From positions 9,075,770-9,139,769 of the forward strand of contig NC_052669.1 of the NCBI RefSeq assembly GCF_016802725.1: a DNA stretch of 64,000 nucleotides. Direction: 5' to 3'. The notes under the pieces were generated by a model. It did no database searches and was not told the origin of the DNA. It was given only the letters and a program-made list of their open reading frames with translations. The translations under genes were made by a program, and so were the position numbers. The stretch is from Solenopsis invicta. Taxonomy: Eukaryota; Arthropoda; Insecta; Hymenoptera; Formicidae. Positions 58,960 through 64,000 of the stretch are shown piece by piece; within the stretch, counting starts at the first letter, position 1; each line of letters opens with the position of its first letter.

Positions 58960-59914
58960 AATATGTATATCATAAAAGCCCAAGTTAACGTGGCTGGTTT
59001 TAAGATAATACTAGAGTTTATATGAGAGTAAACAAATGTTATTTCCCTTGATAAGGGCAATAATCCAACGTCGTTTAAATTCCAATACCCCAGCGAATTT
59101 CGGAGAGATAACGCGAGAGAGAGATTTCGTGGGACGATCGAGTGGGATGGAGAGTCGTCGAAATTAAACCAGTTTGCGTTTTCACTTGTTGGAAGCATTG
59201 TTATGCGCGTATTAATCAGTGTGCCTCGTCTTCCTCCAATTATCATATTGCCCGCCACCTACGCTCACCAGCGCAAATACCATCGACGAAAGGTCACCCG
59301 ATAACAGTGAACCTCCTCATGAGAGCTTATGCGATAATGGCAAGGCACTGTTCCGCATGTGTGGGATTTCGCGTATGCGCTTTAATGCGAGCACCATGTC
59401 GATCGAATACTCAATGTATTCCAATTATCTTTGAGATGATAAAAATTAAAAACACTAACAAAACCACATTTGTCGATTATCATTTTACTAGAACATTAAC
59501 GTCGTCGATAATTGACCGAAATACTTAACGATCTTTCAAACCTTTTGAAACTTTTTCGAAAGTTCTTCCTAACCTGCTATGAATTTTTTATGTACACGGT
59601 GGGACAGAAAAACAAAAGCGATTGTATAATTTTAGAGTTTCAATCGTGAAATAAAAGCATCTCACCTTTTGGTATATTTGGGGCAAATCACAATTAGTAT
59701 CTGAGTTTATAAATCAAGCCTTTCTCAAGAAGCAACCCATTTCCTTTTTTGAACTACTCAATCTTATTAAGAACGATAAGACTCGATAGAGGTCGATCGC
59801 TTCTGCGGTTCGAGATACAAATGCCAAGAGACTGCGGACTATCTCATAGTCGGAATATTTCAACGACATCGGGTAAACGCATGTAGGAAGATAACGGATT
59901 AGCATAACGAGCAT

Positions 59915-59965
59915 GCAATATGCAAGCCGATTTTCTGATACGCAATATGCAAGCCGATTTTCTGA
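59915..59965. repeat. Perfect 24-bp tandem duplication, period 27
   Basis: The 24 bases from 59915 to 59938 (starting GCAATATGCAAGCCG) recur without change at 59942-59965, separated by three bases. The period is a multiple of three. In a minus-strand open frame (59714-59989) it gives a repeated SENRLAYC unit. Perfect identity implies a recent event. Confidence 0.9.
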
Positions 59966-62188
59966 AATCCGATCGGAGTGCGAAAGCACGTTTGCTCACC
60001 AGCGCAATCGGAGCCTCTCTCTCTTCGCGGCCGACATGCGGGGCTCGTTCACGCGGAGTGGTATCGCCAGAGGCAAAACGCGGGTCCTAAACGTCAGTTT
60101 ATAGATAGCGACGTGCCACAGGCGGCTTAAGAGATCGCGTCTCTCTGCAATCGTCGCTGAATTATTGCCCTTGCCGGACCGGGCCGCGAACCGGCACACG
60201 TAGATAATGCTGCCCGCCTTCCTTAAAGTCGCTCGCGGCGACGAGACGGAAAGGTTCTCGCCGCCGATAAATCGTTCGAACCGACGGGATTCAAAAGGAA
60301 AATTAAATGTAATCGTTAGGTGCAAAAATTGGAAGCGCATTTATTTAAAGCATATTGATTGTGCAGTTGGTTTAGTTTGGCACAGAGCTCTATTAAATTT
60401 ATTACATTTTATTGCAATTGAAATTAAAAATCATAGAAAATTCAAAAGAGGCTTTATAAAAATGTAGGAGAGTATTGTTTTATATCTACAATTAGAAGAG
60501 AATTATAATTAATCGTTTTTTGAATATTGAATGTGTACCAAAAATAATATTTGAAATTTTTGCCACATTGTTCCTGACCTCTCGATGAAATTCTTGCTCG
60601 CAATGAATGCGAAAATGTCGACACTAAAATTTCGAGGAACGTTGGACAAGAGTAACGAGGTTCTATTGGTTGAATTGGCGATGCCAATTTCATTTGGAAA
60701 GCGTTTAATTTAACCGTTCGATGCACAATGTGCTGAAGAGGGATTGGAGAAACTAGTAACGTCGACACTTAAAACCTTTAAATTTTACAATTTCGTTTTG
60801 TCAATCTGTTTGGAGTAGTTATGGGAGCAATCTGCATTTTTATTTTTTGACGAGGTACACGTTTTATTGAAATTAATTGTCCTCGTAATTATTTCAAGTG
60901 TCAAACAATTTTAAGCCGACCCTTTATAAATAGATCTAGCGTATACTAGATAAATTTAACTATACGTATTTTCGACACGATCCACGGAATATTGGAACCG
61001 GAAATTATTTACCGCCACTGTAACGATCCCGTAGATCTCGAATTGTTTGTCTCGCGAGGTGTAAAACGGTTTCACGAGCCACCTGCGGACTCGCATGACC
61101 GCGATCGCGGTAAATTTGTGCCCGTCGCAATTTCTCCGCGAGCACAACGATGTCGTAATAAAGTTGTATTATCGGTTTATTGACTGAAGCGCAGTCATAC
61201 ATCTAGACCGGCGCGCGTGTCCATTGTTCGCGCGTACCAAGACATCACGGCTATTTATTCAACTGCATTTGTGTATTTCTGGCAAAGGCAATTTCTGGAA
61301 GAGAAAATCCATAAGAAATGCGTATCAAATAGCTATCTCGACGGCGATTGCGGTCGGCGCGATGCCGCAGCAGCAAGTTCTGGGAATTACAATTTTGCTT
61401 TGATAAATGGACTTTGTAAACAGAATTGAAGTTTTATCGCAGTATTATGTTTGAGAACTAGAGCAATATTTACTTTTTATGACGTGGCTTTTAACCAACA
61501 ATAAACGATTACGTGCGAATACAATAGTCTTCTTTTATAATTATCCTAATTAAATTGGAATAGAAAATACTTTTTAATATTGGTTTTCTCTTAAGAGAAA
61601 TTCGGTAAACTGTGTAACAATTATTTAAGTGTATAGTGTATATTTATAAACGATGTGGTATCTTAAGAGTGATCTGTAGGGTCATTGCTTAAACTCGTTA
61701 TCTGGTGTTTTTCTGTGACAGAGCAGCTAAGAACTCCGATGCTAAATTGACATATGTATACGTATAAATCAATCTATCTAAATATAAACTGGCCTCGATT
61801 TCGTAAATAAAAATTGCCGATACGTTTTCAAATTTTGTTTCAATGTTCAGGACTTTTATATAAAATCATCACGAGATTTTTAGTTATGTAATTTGAAAAG
61901 AAATTCAACTTACAAACAGTTAATGAAATCTTAAAATTACAAAAAAATTTTTTAATTAGATTTTTGTCAAAAGAGATCGACATTTAACAACGACATGGAA
62001 CAAAAAGATTGAGAAAAATGGGGATAATTCAAAAGGACTTCTATAAGCACGGTTAAGTTTGCCAACAATCTTATGTCCATTGACAATTTATATTTTATTC
62101 ATGTTTGCGCTGAAAGGATTTCCTTAGAAATGAAGTCCAGACCCGTACAGCGTTAGCAGTTTACCTCGTCTTTTCTCGTTGGGAAAGA

Positions 62189-62191
<3 letters not shown>

Positions 62192-62236
<45 letters not shown>
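62192..62236. repeat. (AG)n microsatellite
   Basis: An uninterrupted AG run of about 45 bases. An ATG at its right edge opens an 86-codon frame to 62493, which I regard as unproven. A GAA|GTAAGT donor-like word lies at about 62509-62517. Confidence 0.95.
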
Positions 62237-62239
<3 letters not shown>

Positions 62240-62519
62240 GAGGAGCAGAGCTTGAAAATACACGTCTTCGAGCAAACATACGAGCGTTTCCTCGTATTCC
62301 TTTCTGCCTCTTTACCGATGGACGTCAGGACTTTAACCCGTTTCTGCCCGAATTAATTACTTTCCTCGTGACTTTCATCGTAACGCGTCGCCAAAAAGAC
62401 GCGGAATTCCAAATTGAATTACGGCAATTTCAGCAAAATTTCGAGATACCAGAGACGCAGGGTCGTTATACGGATATTTTTTTCACAAGGTAGTTTCCAA
62501 TTGTGTTGCCGAAGTAAGT

Positions 62520-64000
62520 AGTTTTTTCCTTTCGGTGCGTGCAGCAATTAAGTTAAATTCTTACGAGCGTTACAATCGTCGCCTGGAACAATTCCAGCTT
62601 TCCCACTCTAACATATTAAAGCGACCTTTCTATTTTATTCACTTAAGGGAATCACATGGTTGTTAATGTAACGAGGATTATGCCAGTGTCGTCAGCAAAG
62701 CTTCAAGATCACGTTTGAAATAACGAATAAACAGAATATTTCAGGAATGGAATTCCCTGCGGAAGCGAGTTACGCAGGGATTCGACGTCCATTTCTCGTC
62801 CCGTCCTCTTTTTCGATAACGGGAGAATAAATTTATCTCTTTATTCTGCGTCGTTCAACTGCTTCGCGGGATTATGCAAGATTCCGCAGTCTCGCGAGCG
62901 ATCGCAGAATCGCGAATGCACGATCTACTTCGGTTTCTTTGATGCTCCTAGCGTCTTTAATTACGTCTTCGTCTTTTGCTTCTCACGTTGCTGCGCGTGT
63001 TGCGTGCTAAATACACAGTGATGCGTTGTCAAAAGCTATAATTTGCTTTTGTACGACGGTAAAAAAAACGTTGGTCTATACAAAAATGCTTTCTTTAACA
63101 AAGAGAGCCCTAAAATTATACATGTATTGTTATTAAATTGAACATGAGCTAATTTATAAGGACAATATTTTCATTTGTAAGAATGGAAGAAAAGTGTATA
63201 ATAATTATTACATTAATAGAAATAAATAATTGCTATTGCAGCAGATACAGAATTGTATCGCTGTTTACGCGGCATCGTACTACATGGTCCATTTCCCTGT
63301 TTAGAAGCCAGGCATAGAGATCGTACAATTACTACACGCATTCTGCTTTTAGTTTCACACAGCGACAAGCACTGTGCCCGAAGGCTAATTGAATATTGAA
63401 GGAATACAAGTGCGTTTAGGTTAATTTCCTAATAACACGATTCCATTTCTCCGTTTAAAGCTTAATACCATTGTTACAATTAAAGAGTAGAATGGAGTTT
63501 TTTTGATTAGAAGATGCTCTCAGAAACGATCAAACTGAGTCTTTTTAATTTCAGATAGATCACATATATTTCTTATTTTATGTATTGGGGCACAGAACAA
63601 AACGTTAAATTTATATGATTCTCTTTTCTTCATAATTTATATAGAGTAAAAGAGCTATGCAATTTAAAAATATATTTTCCTAATTATCGTTCATTTTTCA
63701 ACCGTAAAAATTCTATGTTAGCAGTTTATAAAAATGTCTACGTTAAATTAAAAAATGTGCTCGTTATATTTTGATTAATATACGTGCGCTATATTATATA
63801 ATCATGTATTCATGGATATGTATAATATATGTAATAATGTACATTGGTATCCATACTTGTTCGTACACGTTCCGATTAATTAATAGAAGGCTGAATTCGT
63901 AGAACTCCAAAATTATGACTTTGATATAAACGCGTAGACGAGATTTATTGTCGAAACCTTATTATAGAGACCTCCTTTTTTTTATTTTTATTTAGCGCGC
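62520..64000. other. Stretch without a gene
   Basis: GC-richer to about 63.0 kb, then AT-rich to the end of the window. No open frame, repeat or hairpin worth listing. Confidence 0.5.

Larger units (their letters stand above)
51068..64000 (+). other. Putative first intron and/or intergenic DNA
   Basis: Begins with the GTAAGTGA donor. Composition is patchy, with CpG-richer segments around 51.7-52.0, 52.7-53.0, 53.4-53.6, 54.3-54.8, 55.2-55.6, 56.4-56.8 and 59.1-60.3 kb, and AT-rich DNA between and after. No convincing exon was found. Named repeats inside are listed separately. Confidence 0.35.

Noticed and set aside
61005..61202. Three overlapping frames of about 65 codons
   Set aside because: Open on both strands simultaneously, with no domain and no splice sites.
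62179..62493. 104-codon plus frame after the (AG)n tract
   Set aside because: The start is microsatellite-derived and the remaining 86 codons are within chance length. No family or clear exon boundary.

Overview
The window looks like nuclear DNA of an insect, most likely a hymenopteran such as an ant. The basis is indirect: an AT-rich background broken by blocks in which CpG is not depleted, many (GA)n/(CT)n microsatellites, short inverted-repeat (MITE-like) elements with a TA target, and almost no long open frames over 64 kb. No rRNA or tRNA gene, CRISPR array, operon, bacterial gene or viral gene was recognised. No protein family could be named with confidence. The window reads as large intron and/or intergenic sequence around the 5' ends of one or more genes.

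Layout. From 1 to 21.4 kb the sequence is mainly AT-rich, with CpG-rich blocks near 3.3-3.6, 4.4-5.4, 7.4-8.0, 15.2-16.1 and 16.7-17.2 kb. It holds a (GA)n tract, a local direct duplication (10.77/11.05 kb), a MITE-like element (13.86 kb), a triple CACGTG cluster (19.1 kb) and an inverted-repeat element (20.0 kb). From 21.5 to 35.9 kb there are CpG-rich blocks at 21.5-22.1, 28.1-28.9, 32.3-33.0 and 35.4-35.9 kb. Between them lie a CRE-containing palindrome (23.7 kb), a hairpin element (25.7 kb), a clear 229-bp MITE with about 78-bp terminal inverted repeats (26.24 kb), a 19-bp minisatellite (26.83 kb) and a diverged pair of repeats (33.98/35.16 kb). From 36 to 46.4 kb the main items are a long open frame ending at a consensus splice donor (39.25-40.31 kb), two pairs of dispersed direct repeats around it, a perfect 9-bp stem with a GAAA loop (41.05 kb) and a CpG-rich block with a minus-strand ATGCAG|GTGAGA junction (45.74 kb).

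The best-supported gene signal is on the plus strand. A CpG-rich block (about 49.3-51.07 kb) ends in an ATG followed after 11 coding bases by a consensus donor GTAAGT at 51,068. I read it as a 5' UTR exon carrying the start codon of a gene whose remaining exons lie downstream, probably beyond the window. From 51.07 to 64.0 kb the sequence would then be its first intron. It contains a three-copy tandem array of about 175 bp (52.0-52.5 kb), a perfect 24-bp tandem duplication (59.92 kb), a T23 tract and a (GA)n tract.

Limits: block boundaries were judged by eye, not computed. Splice sites were judged from consensus only. Every coding call is low confidence without transcript or homology evidence.
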